A model generated the notes under the pieces. It was not told the origin of the DNA and searched no databases. It worked only from the letters and a program-made list of their open reading frames with translations. From the NCBI GenBank assembly GCA_020026415.1, contig JAHHQL010000019.1:1-33733 (forward strand): DNA of 33,733 bases. Reading direction: 5' to 3'. Shown one piece after another: positions 15,133 through 23,950 of the stretch; position 1 is the first letter of the stretch, and every line of letters begins with the position of its first letter. The position numbers and the translations under genes are program-made. The DNA comes from Alistipes sp. Its GTDB lineage: Bacteria > Bacteroidota > Bacteroidia > Bacteroidales > Rikenellaceae.

Positions 15133-16017
15133 ATGGTCGAAACCGAGAACGATATTTTACGCAAGGTCCGCAAGATCGAGATCAAAACCCGCGGTCTGTC
15201 GAACGAGATCTTCGCCGGAAAGTACCATACGGCTTTCCGCGGTCGTGGTATGTCGTTTTCCGAGGTTCGCGAATACCGTGCGGGTGACGATGTGCGTGAC
15301 ATTGATTGGAATGTGACGGCACGTTCGTCGAAACCCCACATCAAGATTTACGAGGAGGAACGCGAACTGACGATGATGCTTCTGGTCGATGTGTCGGGAT
15401 CGCGTCTGTTCGGTACGACCGACCGCATGAAGAAGAACGTGCTGACCGAAGTTGCGGCGGTGCTGGCTTTTTCGGCTGCACAGAACAACGACAAGGTGGG
15501 TTGCGTGTTCTTTTCGGATCATGTCGAGAAATTCATTCCCCCGAAGAAGGGGCGCAGCCATGTGCTGATGATCATCCGCGAATTGATCGAATTTCAACCC
15601 GAATCGAAACATACGCGCCTGTCGGAGGCGGTGCGCTTTCTGACGAATGTCTCCAAGAAGCACTGCACGGCATTTCTCCTGTCGGACTTCATGAACCCCG
15701 TGGCCGATTGCGAGGCTCTGGAAGATGCGCTGAAAATAGCAGGGCGCAAACACGATTTGGTGGGCATCCGCGTCTTTGATCCCCGCGAGAGGGAACTTCC
15801 CGATGTGGGTATCGTCGAACTGAAGGATGCCGAGACCGACCGCAAGATGTGGGTCGATACCTCGTCGCGTGCCGTGCGCGAACACTACGCGCGGATGTGG
15901 CAACAACTCTCCGACCGGATCGACGAACTCTTGAAATACAACCGCATCGACACGGCTCAAGTCTCGACCGATGCGGATTATGTGACGGAACTGATCAAAT
16001 TATTCAAACAACGATGA
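15133..16017 (+). CDS. DUF58 domain protein (VWA-like)
   Basis: 294 aa. The N-terminal GDDVRDIDWNVTAR (51-64) is the DUF58 signature. A VWA-like domain follows with a MIDAS-type DVSGS (D86, S88, S90). Usually encoded beside MoxR and predicted to be its client or adaptor; biochemical function is not established. Its stop codon overlaps the next ATG (ATGA at 16014-16017), implying coupled translation. Confidence 0.94.
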   Translation: MVETENDILRKVRKIEIKTRGLSNEIFAGKYHTAFRGRGMSFSEVREYRAGDDVRDIDWNVTARSSKPHIKIYEEERELTMMLLVDVSGSRLFGTTDRMKKNVLTEVAAVLAFSAAQNNDKVGCVFFSDHVEKFIPPKKGRSHVLMIIRELIEFQPESKHTRLSEAVRFLTNVSKKHCTAFLLSDFMNPVADCEALEDALKIAGRKHDLVGIRVFDPRERELPDVGIVELKDAETDRKMWVDTSSRAVREHYARMWQQLSDRIDELLKYNRIDTAQVSTDADYVTELIKLFKQR

Positions 16018-16991
16018 CCCGATTTTTAATCATACTTTTGTTGTCCTTTGCAACGGCGACCTCTTATGCCACGCCCCAACCGCATGTGAAGGCGCGTGTC
16101 GTGCCCGACAGCATCGGCATCGGCGATCGGTTCGAACTTATGATCGAGGTCGAACGCGATCGGATGCAGGTCGTTGCTTTTCCCGATTTCGAGGGGAACG
16201 AACAACTCGAACTTACGGCCGACCTCCCCGTCGATACGTTGGAGCAGGAGGGACGCCGTGTCAAATTGCGCAAACGCTACCAGCTGATCGCCTTTCAGGA
16301 AGGACGCTACAATTTGGGACGTGCCCGCGTGTTGTATATCGACAAAAACATTGTCGATACGCTCCTGTCCGAGGGCGATTCGCTGCGCCTTCAGGTGGGT
16401 ACCTTCCAAATCGACTCCACCTCGCAGTCGATCTACGACCTCAAACAGCAGAAAGACCTGCCGTTCCGCTTTGCCGAGATCCGCGCTTATGTGGGGTGGG
16501 GGGCTTTCGCTTTGATTCTGTTGGGTCTGGCGGTTTGGGCATTTGTCCGCTACCTTGCCCGTCGTGGTCGCACGTTGGGCGGTCTTTTCAAGCCTGCTCC
16601 GCCGCAGCCGCCCCATGTGGTTGCCATCCGCGATCTGGAGAAACTCCACAACCAGAAACTGTGGCAGAACAACAAACACAAACTCTACTATTCGTCGCTG
16701 ACCGACATCCTGCGTACCTACATCGTGGGTCGTTGGGGCATCTCCGCCATGGAGATGACTTCGGACGAGATCCTCGCGGCGATGCGCTCGGTGGAACTTT
16801 CGGACAAGGCGGCGATGGATCTTAATGCGGTGCTCAAGGATGCCGATCTGGTGAAATTTGCCAAATTTGCGCCCGATGCCGAATCCAACGAGGCCGATTA
16901 TTTGAAGGTGTATTACTTTGTCGAGCAGACCAAGGAGCAGGAGGTTCAGCCTCCGGTCGATCCCGACGAAGTGTTGCAAAATAAGGATTAA
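16014..16991 (+). CDS. BatD/DUF4381-like single-pass membrane protein
   Basis: 325 aa from the ATG at 16014. The signal peptide is about 1-20. The periplasmic domain of about 130 aa begins VKARVVPDSIGIGDRFELMI, similar in pattern to BatD beta-domains. One TM helix is about 160-181. The cytosolic C-terminal region (about 205-310) is helical and resembles DUF4381 tails (HNQKLWQ, YLKVYYFVEQ). It is half the length of a full BatD, so it may be a reduced form or a separate family. The frame is open for 55 codons upstream, but that part overlaps the DUF58 gene in another frame and the overlapping ATG is preferred. Confidence 0.8.
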   Translation: MTRFLIILLLSFATATSYATPQPHVKARVVPDSIGIGDRFELMIEVERDRMQVVAFPDFEGNEQLELTADLPVDTLEQEGRRVKLRKRYQLIAFQEGRYNLGRARVLYIDKNIVDTLLSEGDSLRLQVGTFQIDSTSQSIYDLKQQKDLPFRFAEIRAYVGWGAFALILLGLAVWAFVRYLARRGRTLGGLFKPAPPQPPHVVAIRDLEKLHNQKLWQNNKHKLYYSSLTDILRTYIVGRWGISAMEMTSDEILAAMRSVELSDKAAMDLNAVLKDADLVKFAKFAPDAESNEADYLKVYYFVEQTKEQEVQPPVDPDEVLQNKD

Positions 16992-16992
16992 G

Positions 16993-17790
16993 ATGCGTAA
17001 ATCAATTTATATATTGTTGCTTTTGGTGTGTGTGCCGATGGTTGTCCTCGCGCAACAGATGCCCGAACGCAGTAAGGTGCGTAAGGGAAACCGTCTGTAT
17101 CAGAAGGGCGAGTACGACGAGAGCATTGCCCGCTACAAACAGGCACTGGAACTTGCACCGGGCATGTTCGAGCCGACCTATAATCTGGGTAACGCCCTCT
17201 ATAAGGCCGAACGCTACGACCATGCCGAGAAGACGATGAAACTTGCGGCGGCCGATTCGACCCGTACCGCCGTGGAGCGTGCCGAGGCTTTCTACAATCT
17301 GGGTAATGCGCAGTTCAAACAGCAGAAACTTCAGGAGGCACTCGACAGTTATAAGCAGTCACTGCGTCTGAATCCCGACGACCGCGAGACGAAGTATAAC
17401 TACGCTTACACGAAACGCCTCCTCAATCAGCAACAGAACCAACAGAATCAGCAAAACCAGCAGAATAAGGATCAAAACAAGGATCAAAATCAGCAGGATC
17501 AGAACCAGCAGGGTAAGGATAATCCCCAAAACGGCGAGGGCGATCCCCAAAAACAACAAGGACAACCCGACAAACAGCAGGGTCAGCCCGACCAGCAGCA
17601 GGGACAACCCGAGAATGGTAAGCAGAATCCCGATAATCAGGGTGAGGGTGCTTCCTCGCCGTCGAAACTCTCCGAGAAGGAGCAGGAGCAGATGCTCGAT
17701 GCCATTCAGGCTTGCGAGGATCGCACGCAGGAGAAACTCAAGGAGAAGAAGAAGGGTAAGGGCGTGATCCGTCTGAAGAAAAACTGGTAA
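16993..17790 (+). CDS. batC: BatC-like TPR protein with Q/N-rich tail
   Basis: 265 aa from the ATG at 16993. The signal peptide ends VVLA-QQ (20/21). About three TPR units lie at 26-140, with YNLGNALYKAERYDHAEK and YNLGNAQFKQQKLQEALDSY clear. Residues about 145-225 are low-complexity Gln/Asn/Asp/Pro repeats, including several QQGQPD units. A basic end (KLKEKKKGKGVIRLKKNW) follows. BatC proteins of the Bacteroides aerotolerance operon also combine TPRs with such a linker. It probably serves as a periplasmic scaffold for the VWA proteins encoded next. One base separates it from the previous stop. Confidence 0.85.
   Translation: MRKSIYILLLLVCVPMVVLAQQMPERSKVRKGNRLYQKGEYDESIARYKQALELAPGMFEPTYNLGNALYKAERYDHAEKTMKLAAADSTRTAVERAEAFYNLGNAQFKQQKLQEALDSYKQSLRLNPDDRETKYNYAYTKRLLNQQQNQQNQQNQQNKDQNKDQNQQDQNQQGKDNPQNGEGDPQKQQGQPDKQQGQPDQQQGQPENGKQNPDNQGEGASSPSKLSEKEQEQMLDAIQACEDRTQEKLKEKKKGKGVIRLKKNW
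17425..17652 (+). repeat. Low-complexity Q/N-rich coding repeat
   Basis: Within the TPR gene, short units such as CAGCAGAACCAA and CAGCAGGGTCAGCCCGACC recur imperfectly. They encode runs like QQNQQNQQN and QQGQPDKQQGQPD. Likely prone to length change by slippage. Confidence 0.8.
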
Positions 17791-17807
17791 ACCTTTTAAA
17801 CGAAACA

Positions 17808-18794
17808 ATGATGCATTTTGCAACCCCATATTTATTGTGGTTCTTACTTTTGATTCCGCTTTTGACGGCGTACTACATCTGGCGTGCGCGACAGGGCGGG
17901 AGTTCGATTCAGATCTCTTCGGTGGCGGCCGTAAGCCGTGCGCCGAAGACGCTGCGTTATTGGTTGCGCCATGTGCCGGCGGTGTTGAGGCTCGGTGCAC
18001 TGAGCCTTCTGATCGTGGCTTTGGCACGTCCGCAGGGCGTGGAGCAGAATACCGAGACCAACGCCGAGGGTATCGACATCATGATGGCACTCGACGTGTC
18101 GGGTTCGATGCTCGCACGCGACTTCAAACCCGACCGGCTGACGGCCGCCAAGGAGGTTGCCGCCTCGTTCATCAACGACCGTGTGGGGGATCGTATCGGA
18201 CTCGTTGCATTCGCGGGCGAGAGTTATACGCAGTGCCCGCTGACGACCGATAAAAGCACCCTGCAAACCCTGCTTGCCCGCATGCGCAACGGCATCACCG
18301 ACGGTACGGGTATCGGTAACGGTATTGCCACGGCAATCAACCGCCTGCGCGAAAGCGACTCGAAATCCAAAGTGATCATCCTTTTGACCGATGGTGTGAA
18401 CAACTGCGGCGAGATTGCCCCGCTGACGGCCGCCGAGATCGCCAAGGCGCAGAAGATCCGCGTCTATACGATCGGCGTGGGTTCGCGCGGCATGGCACCT
18501 TATCCCGCCATGGATATGTTCGGCAACATGACCTTTGTAAATCAGAAGGTCGAGATCGACGAAAAGACCTTGCAGCAGATCGCCGACATGACGGGCGGTC
18601 ATTATTTCCGTGCCACCGACAAGCAGAAACTCAAGGCCATCTACGACGAGATCAACCGCATGGAGAAAACCAAGGTGGAGATCTTCGAACGTGTGTCGTA
18701 CCACGAATTGTTCCTTGTGTGGTTGCTGGCCGCCTGCGGATTGCTTGCGCTGGAATTTGTGGTCAATCGTCTGGTGTTAAAACGTATCCCGTAA
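17808..18794 (+). CDS. batA: BatA-like VWA membrane protein
   Basis: 328 aa. TM helices at about 7-25, 56-74 and 302-320 flank a VWA domain. The MIDAS is complete: DVSGSM (D96, S98, S100), T167 in TDGTGIGNG, and D195 in LLTDGVNN. Predicted to present the VWA domain to periplasm or cytosol together with BatB. Bat genes were named for aerotolerance in Bacteroides fragilis; the molecular role is unclear. Two tandem ATGs (17808, 17811) could start it. Confidence 0.93.
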   Translation: MMHFATPYLLWFLLLIPLLTAYYIWRARQGGSSIQISSVAAVSRAPKTLRYWLRHVPAVLRLGALSLLIVALARPQGVEQNTETNAEGIDIMMALDVSGSMLARDFKPDRLTAAKEVAASFINDRVGDRIGLVAFAGESYTQCPLTTDKSTLQTLLARMRNGITDGTGIGNGIATAINRLRESDSKSKVIILLTDGVNNCGEIAPLTAAEIAKAQKIRVYTIGVGSRGMAPYPAMDMFGNMTFVNQKVEIDEKTLQQIADMTGGHYFRATDKQKLKAIYDEINRMEKTKVEIFERVSYHELFLVWLLAACGLLALEFVVNRLVLKRIP

Positions 18795-18807
18795 AACTTC
18801 AAGAAAG

Positions 18808-19842
18808 ATGTTTCGATTTGCTCATCCTCAATATTTGTGGTTGCTGGCACTTGTGCCGTGCTTCCTCCTTCTTTTTATGTTTGTGCGCCATCAGCGTCGC
18901 CGCCGTCTGGCACGCTTCGGTAATCCTGAGGTGATCCGCGAGTTGATGCCCGAAAATTCGACCGCCCGCGTGTGGTTCAAGTTCATGCTCTTCGCCGTGG
19001 CTTATGTCCTGCTGGCTTTTGCCGCGGCACGTCCGCAGTTGGGATCGAAACTCCGCGAACAGAAATCGCGCGGTGTGGAGATGATGCTGGTGGTCGATGT
19101 GTCGAACTCGATGCTGGCGGAGGACTTCGAGCCGAACCGCCTGGATCGCACGAAATACGCCATCAACAAGTTGTTCGACGGTCTGAAGCAGGATCGTGTC
19201 GGACTGGTTGTTTTTGCGGGTGAAGCCAAGGTGCAACTCCCCATCACGACCGATTACCGCATGGCAAAGGCGTTTGCCCGCAAGATCTCGACCGATCTGG
19301 TCGATGTTCAGGGAACGGCTGTGGGGCAGGCTCTGGAACAGACCCTCTATTCGTTCTCGGAGCGTCAGGACAACGAGCGCAACCGCGTCATCATCCTGAT
19401 CACCGACGGCGAGAACCACGAGGATAACGCCCTCGCCGTGGCCGACCGTGCCAAGGAGATGGGCATCCGCATCTTCACGATCGGTATCGGTACGCCTGAG
19501 GGTGCTCCGATCGAGATCGGCGGCGAGTTCATCAAGGACGAGAACGGCGATATGGTCGTCTCGAAACTCAACGAGGAGATGTTGCGCCAGATTGCCGAAC
19601 GTACCGATGCCGCCTATGTGCGTGCCACCAAACAGGATTTGGGTCTGGACGAGATCGTACGTACGATCAACGAGATGGAGAAAAGCGAATTTTCGACCGT
19701 GCGTTTCGAGGAGTACAACGAATTGTTCCAGTATCTGATCGGTGCGGCATTGCTCCTGCTGATCTTTGAGATGCTGTTGCTCGATCGCCGTAACCCGTTG
19801 TTCAAGAACCTCAATATCTTCCATGAAGAACGCCGCGAGTAG
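18808..19842 (+). CDS. batB: BatB-like VWA membrane protein
   Basis: 344 aa. N-terminal TM helices (about 8-27 and 55-75), a VWA domain and a C-terminal TM (about 308-328). The MIDAS reads DVSNSM (D97, S99, S101), with GTAVGQAL and LITDGENHEDNA supplying the other metal ligands. A paralogue of the preceding protein. Last gene of the operon: a terminator follows and no batE, nor full-length batD, is present. Confidence 0.93.
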   Translation: MFRFAHPQYLWLLALVPCFLLLFMFVRHQRRRRLARFGNPEVIRELMPENSTARVWFKFMLFAVAYVLLAFAAARPQLGSKLREQKSRGVEMMLVVDVSNSMLAEDFEPNRLDRTKYAINKLFDGLKQDRVGLVVFAGEAKVQLPITTDYRMAKAFARKISTDLVDVQGTAVGQALEQTLYSFSERQDNERNRVIILITDGENHEDNALAVADRAKEMGIRIFTIGIGTPEGAPIEIGGEFIKDENGDMVVSKLNEEMLRQIAERTDAAYVRATKQDLGLDEIVRTINEMEKSEFSTVRFEEYNELFQYLIGAALLLLIFEMLLLDRRNPLFKNLNIFHEERRE

Positions 19843-19869
19843 GCGGATGGGGGAAGACTTAAAAACATA

Positions 19870-19906
19870 AAAACTCCGTTGCCCGTTTGGCAATGGAGTT
19901 TTTTTT
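19870..19906 (+). terminator. Terminator of the MoxR/Bat operon
   Basis: Stem 19870-19883 with 19889-19902 (one wobble), 5-nt loop, long T run. Its loop overlaps the putative -33 of the rnpB promoter. Confidence 0.88.
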
Positions 19907-19915
19907 GTATCTTTG
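19886..19915 (+). promoter_or_regulatory. rnpB promoter
   Basis: -7 TATCTTTG (19908-19915) lies 4 nt before the predicted RNA 5' end. A TTTG at 19886-19889, 18 bp upstream, is a possible -33 and falls within the upstream terminator hairpin. Confidence 0.7.
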
Positions 19916-19919
19916 CATC

Positions 19920-20295
19920 GCAGACCCGCCTTGTCGCTGCCTGTCTTCGGACGGGGAGAGGAAAGTCCGGGCAACATAGAGCGCCACGTAAGCTAATAAC
20001 TTGATATCCGTGAGGGTATGGCAAGCGTAACAGAAAAGAACCGCCTCGAAGGCAAGTGCGCACTTCCTTTGGGGTAAGGGTGAAAAGGCGGGGTAAGAGC
20101 CCACCGCGAGAGCAGCAATGTTTCTTGGTCAGTACGTCCCGTGGGTTGCAAGACCGTGTATACCGGCAATTAAGGGTTGCTCGCCCGATGCCGGGGGGTA
20201 GGTTGCTGGAGACGGCAGGTGACTGCCGTAGTAGATAAATGACGAGGGCTCCGAATCCGTTCGGGGAACAGAACCCGGCTTACAGGGACTGCAAC
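19920..20295 (+). ncRNA. rnpB: RNase P RNA (class A)
   Basis: Catalytic RNA that removes tRNA 5' leaders. The universal conserved regions are present: GAGGAAAGTCCGGGC near the 5' side, ACAGAAA followed by an ACCGCC-type helix strand in the middle, and the 3' CCGGCTTACAGGGACTGC. The outer helix P1 can form between GCAGACCC (19920-19927) and GGGACTGC (20285-20292) with one mismatch. Length about 375 nt is normal for class A. Ends are set by P1 and the flanking promoter and terminator, so are good to a few bases. Confidence 0.95.
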
Positions 20296-20298
20296 TTT

Positions 20299-20329
20299 AA
20301 AGACCGATTTTTGGATCGGTCTTTTTTTT
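20299..20329 (+). terminator. Terminator of rnpB
   Basis: AAAGACCGAT (20299-20308) pairs perfectly with ATCGGTCTTT (20315-20324), followed by T run. Confidence 0.9.
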
Positions 20330-20341
20330 ATGCCCACCCCC

Positions 20342-20383
20342 GAAAAGAAAACGACCTCCTCCCGATCGGGAAGAGGTCGTTTT
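20342..20383 (-). terminator. Terminator of the outer-membrane protein gene
   Basis: AAAACGACCTC (20348-20358) pairs with GAGGTCGTTTT (20373-20383) around an inner palindrome. Minus-strand tail CTTTTC. Confidence 0.75.
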
Positions 20384-20401
20384 GTAATGCTGATTTCTTG
20401 T

Positions 20402-20869
20402 TTAGAACTTGTAGGTTGCACCGAGCGAAATCAGAATGGGGTTCGAGTGGTATTTTGCGGTCTGAATCATCCACTTCAGGCTTGCATTGATGTCCCAGTT
20501 GTTGGCAACCGAGTAACTTGCACCACCACCGAGGTTGAAACTGCACGACCAGTCGTCATACATCTCATTAACACCGATACCGGCCATCGGGTAAACTTCC
20601 CAGTTTCGAGCCACGTGGAATACGTAGTGAACATCACCGCTGATATCTACCGAGCAGTTGTCCTCAAACAGGAAGTTGATACCCGGTTCGATACGCCAGT
20701 TGTCCGTAAAACTGTAACGTGCGGCAACGCCGAGTCCGAAGATGGTGTCGTCGTTGGTGTTGGTATAGAATCCGATTCTGGGTGCGATTCCCCAGCGTCC
20801 TGCCTCCTGAGCCGAAACAGTCGTGATTGCGAAGATCGAGGCAATCACCAAAAGAATGATCTTTTTCAT
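20402..20869 (-). CDS. Small outer-membrane beta-barrel protein
   Basis: 155 aa from the ATG at 20869. Signal peptide MKKIILLVIASIFAITTVSA is cleaved before QEAGRW. The mature 135 aa alternates hydrophobic and polar residues in short strands separated by turns (WGIAPRIGFYTN, GLGVAARYSF, WRIEPGINFLF, NWEVYPMAGIG, NLGGGASYSV) and ends in ATYKF, the aromatic C-terminal residue typical of barrel proteins. It is close to the OmpX/OmpW-type 8-strand pattern. Ligand or role unknown. The frame is open 31 codons upstream, but that part overlaps the promoter. Confidence 0.85.
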   Translation of the reverse strand: MKKIILLVIASIFAITTVSAQEAGRWGIAPRIGFYTNTNDDTIFGLGVAARYSFTDNWRIEPGINFLFEDNCSVDISGDVHYVFHVARNWEVYPMAGIGVNEMYDDWSCSFNLGGGASYSVANNWDINASLKWMIQTAKYHSNPILISLGATYKF

Positions 20870-20899
20870 AAATGTTTTGTTTTTTATTAATAACCAAAA

Positions 20900-20930
20900 C
20901 AAATATAATGCGGTTCTGCTGTTTTTCAAA
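20900..20930 (-). promoter_or_regulatory. Promoter of the outer-membrane protein gene
   Basis: Full consensus on the minus strand: -33 TTTG (20930-20927), 19-bp spacer, -7 TATATTTG (20907-20900). Confidence 0.85.
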
Positions 20931-21039
20931 ATATTTTCAACGAAACTGTCTTTTTTTACCATGAAAACTCGATTTATTGAGCAACGGAACGCATATTTTC
21001 GTTCGGAAAGTAGAAAAACGAAGTAATTTATTGGATAAA

Positions 21040-21075
21040 AAAGACAATCGGGACATTCATAAGAAATGTCCCGAT
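21040..21075 (-). terminator. Terminator of ppdK
   Basis: Eleven-bp perfect stem (21065-21075 with 21047-21057), 7-nt loop, minus-strand tail TGTCTTTTTT. Confidence 0.85.
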
Positions 21076-21107
21076 CATCGAATATGAAAATGGCTTGTGT
21101 TCAGAAT

Positions 21108-23837
21108 TTATTTCTGGGTCAGGGCGGCGTGTGCGGCGGCCAGACGGGCGATGGGCACACGGAACGGAGAACAACTTACGTAGTTCAGGCCTGCGTCATG
21201 GCAGAACTCTACCGACGAAGGTTCACCACCGTGCTCGCCACAGATACCGCACTTCAGTTTCGGACGCGTGCTGCGACCTTTGAATACGGCTTCACGGATC
21301 AGCTGACCCACACCGTTCTGATCGAGGATCTGGAACGGATCATGTTTCAAGATGCCCTTCTCAAGGTAGATGGGAAGGAACTTGCTGATATCGTCGCGCG
21401 AGAAACCGAGGGTCATCTGTGTCAGGTCGTTCGTTCCGAACGAGAAGAACTCGGCAACCTCGGCGATTTGGTTCGCCGTAACGGCTGCACGCGGAACCTC
21501 GATCATGGTACCTACCATATAGTCGATCTTGTCGTTGCGCTCGATGAATACTTGGTTGGCCGTACGGTCGATGATTTCCTTCTGGTAACGCAACTCCTTG
21601 TGGTTTCCGACCAGAGGAACCATGATCTCCACATGAACGGGTTTGCCGGAGGCTTTCACGTTCATGGCTGCCTCGATGATGGCACGGGTCTGCATTTCGG
21701 TGATTTCGGGATAGGTGTTACCCAGACGGCAACCACGGTGACCCAGCATCGGGTTGAACTCGGACAGAGCCTCGATCTTGGCAACAATCTGCTTCAAGGG
21801 TACGTTCATCTCCTTGGCCATCTCCATCTGACCCTTCTCATCGTGGGGAGCGAACTCGTGCAAGGGGGGGTCGAGCAGACGTACGACTACGGGGTAACCG
21901 TTCATGACCTTGAACAGACCCTCGAAGTCACCGCGCTGGATCGGAAGGAGTTTCGACAGAGCGACACGACGGCCGTCCTCATCGTCCGAAAGGATCATTT
22001 CGCGGATGACCTTGATGCGGTCGCCCTCGAAGAACATGTGTTCCGTACGGCACAGACCGATACCCTCGGCACCGAACTCGAATGCCTGGTTGGCATCTTT
22101 CGGGGTGTCGGCATTGGCGCGAACTTTCAGTACCGAGTACTTGCCGGCCAGTTCCATCAGGTGACCGAAGTCACCGCTCAGATCGGCAGCCTTCGTGGCA
22201 ACCTGCCCCAGATAAACTTCACCCGTCGAACCGTTCAACGAAATCCAGTCGCCCTCCTTGACGGTAATATCGCCGACGGTGATTGTGCGTGCTTTGTAGT
22301 CGATGTCCAGTTCGCCTGCACCCGATACGCAGCATTTACCCATACCACGTGCAACAACGGCTGCGTGTGAGGTCATACCGCCGCGTGCGGTCAGGATACC
22401 TGCGGCATCCAACATGCCCTTCAAGTCTTCGGGCGAGGTCTCGATACGAACCAAGATGGCGCGCTGACCCGTTTCGGTGAAGACCTTCTCGGCCTCTTCG
22501 GCGAAGAATACGACGGGACCCGTGGCAGCACCCGGCGATGCGGGCAGACCCTTGGTGATGACCTGTGCATTCTTGATGGCTTCCTTGTCGAATACGGGGT
22601 GGAGCAACTCGTCGAGTTTTGCGGGTTCGCAACGCAGTACGGCGGTCTTCTCGTCGATCAGACCTTCGCGCAGCATATCCATGGCGATTTTGACCATGGC
22701 GGCACCCGTGCGCTTGCCGTTGCGGCATTGCAACATCCACAACTTACCGTCCTGAATGGTGAACTCGATATCCTGCATATCGGTGAAGTACTGCTCCAAG
22801 TGGTGCTGAATCTCGTTCAATTCGGCATATACGTTGGGCATAACCTCCTCCAAGGAAGGATATTTGTTTTTACGATCCTCTTCCGAGATGTTCTGCGCCT
22901 TTGCCCAACGCTTCGAACCCTCGATGGTGATCTGCTGAGGTGTGCGGATACCTGCAACGACGTCCTCTCCCTGAGCATTGATCAGATACTCGCCGTTGAA
23001 GATGTTTTCGCCGGTTGCGGCGTCACGCGAGAAGGCTACACCCGTTGCCGAGTTGTTGCCCATGTTACCGAATACCATGGCCATAACCGAAACTGCCGTA
23101 CCCCACTCCGAAGGAATGTTGTTGAGTTTGCGGTAGAGGATGGCGCGTTCGTTCATCCACGATCCGAATACGGCGCAGATGGCTCCCCACAACTGATCCC
23201 ACGGATTGGTCGGGAAGTCCTCGCCGGTCTGTTTTTTGATGGCTTCCTTGAACTTAACCACCAACTCCTTCAGATCTTCGGTCGTCAGGTCGGTATCGTT
23301 TACGACGTTGCGTTTTGCTTTCTGTGCCTCGATGATGACCTCGAACGGATCGTGATCCTCTTTCGATACGGGCTTCATGCCGAGTACCACGTCACCGTAC
23401 ATCTGTACGAAACGGCGGTACGAGTCCCAAGCGAAACGGGGATTGCCCGTACGTTTGGCAACGGCCTCGACGGCATGGTCGTTCATGCCAAGGTTGAGGA
23501 TGGTGTCCATCATGCCGGGCATCGAAGCGCGGGCACCCGAACGTACCGATACGAGCAGCGGCTTCTTGGCATCGCCGAAATTCATGCCCGTGAGGGCTTC
23601 GATCTTCTGCATGGCTTTCTCGACTTCGGGACGCAACATCTTGATGATGGTCTCTTTGCCGTGTGCATAATACTCCGCGCACACCTCGGTGGTGATGGTG
23701 AAGCCCGGAGGTACGGGAATACCGATCAGGTTCATCTCGGCAAGGTTTGCACCTTTACCGCCGAGCAGTTCGCGCATTTTGCCGTTACCTTCGGCTTCTT
23801 TATTACCGAACGTATAGACTCTTTTTACGTCTGCCAT
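21108..23837 (-). CDS. ppdK: Pyruvate, phosphate dikinase
   Basis: 909 aa, normal length. Reversibly converts pyruvate, ATP and phosphate to PEP, AMP and PPi, so it can serve glycolysis or gluconeogenesis. The N-terminal ATP-grasp domain (1-340) has GGKGANLAEM (26-35) and SVRSGA (97-102). The swivelling phosphohistidine domain has GGMTSHAAVVARG, with catalytic H491 and the regulatory Thr T489 two residues before it. The C-terminal PEP-binding barrel carries GLCRTEHMF and catalytic C889 in YVSCSPFRVP. A leader of about 280 nt separates it from the nearest good promoter at 24124-24155. That leader contains a terminator-like hairpin. Confidence 0.98.
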   Translation of the reverse strand: MADVKRVYTFGNKEAEGNGKMRELLGGKGANLAEMNLIGIPVPPGFTITTEVCAEYYAHGKETIIKMLRPEVEKAMQKIEALTGMNFGDAKKPLLVSVRSGARASMPGMMDTILNLGMNDHAVEAVAKRTGNPRFAWDSYRRFVQMYGDVVLGMKPVSKEDHDPFEVIIEAQKAKRNVVNDTDLTTEDLKELVVKFKEAIKKQTGEDFPTNPWDQLWGAICAVFGSWMNERAILYRKLNNIPSEWGTAVSVMAMVFGNMGNNSATGVAFSRDAATGENIFNGEYLINAQGEDVVAGIRTPQQITIEGSKRWAKAQNISEEDRKNKYPSLEEVMPNVYAELNEIQHHLEQYFTDMQDIEFTIQDGKLWMLQCRNGKRTGAAMVKIAMDMLREGLIDEKTAVLRCEPAKLDELLHPVFDKEAIKNAQVITKGLPASPGAATGPVVFFAEEAEKVFTETGQRAILVRIETSPEDLKGMLDAAGILTARGGMTSHAAVVARGMGKCCVSGAGELDIDYKARTITVGDITVKEGDWISLNGSTGEVYLGQVATKAADLSGDFGHLMELAGKYSVLKVRANADTPKDANQAFEFGAEGIGLCRTEHMFFEGDRIKVIREMILSDDEDGRRVALSKLLPIQRGDFEGLFKVMNGYPVVVRLLDPPLHEFAPHDEKGQMEMAKEMNVPLKQIVAKIEALSEFNPMLGHRGCRLGNTYPEITEMQTRAIIEAAMNVKASGKPVHVEIMVPLVGNHKELRYQKEIIDRTANQVFIERNDKIDYMVGTMIEVPRAAVTANQIAEVAEFFSFGTNDLTQMTLGFSRDDISKFLPIYLEKGILKHDPFQILDQNGVGQLIREAVFKGRSTRPKLKCGICGEHGGEPSSVEFCHDAGLNYVSCSPFRVPIARLAAAHAALTQK

Positions 23838-23950
23838 AATTGTAACTTTATTTAAAAAATTAATAGTTGTATATCTTGGTCAGTGTCGCCTTTCGGGCGA
23901 AAACGGGAAAAGAGGCGATGATTCCTTGTCGCAAATGCCGACACGAGTTT
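23838..23950 (-). other. AT-rich leader just upstream of ppdK
   Basis: About 110 nt between the U tract at 23951 and the ppdK ATG. It includes a small hairpin (CGCC TTTC GGGCG, near 23887-23899) and an AT-rich final 40 nt typical of Bacteroidota translation starts. No separate -7 consensus was found here. ppdK transcription therefore either reads through the upstream element or uses a promoter I cannot see. Confidence 0.5.

Noticed and set aside
21066..22370. 434-codon plus-strand open frame
   Set aside because: Antisense to ppdK. Composition is typical of a shadow frame and there is no matching family.
22599..23855. 418-codon plus-strand open frame
   Set aside because: Also antisense to ppdK and runs past its start codon into the leader. 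No recognisable motifs.
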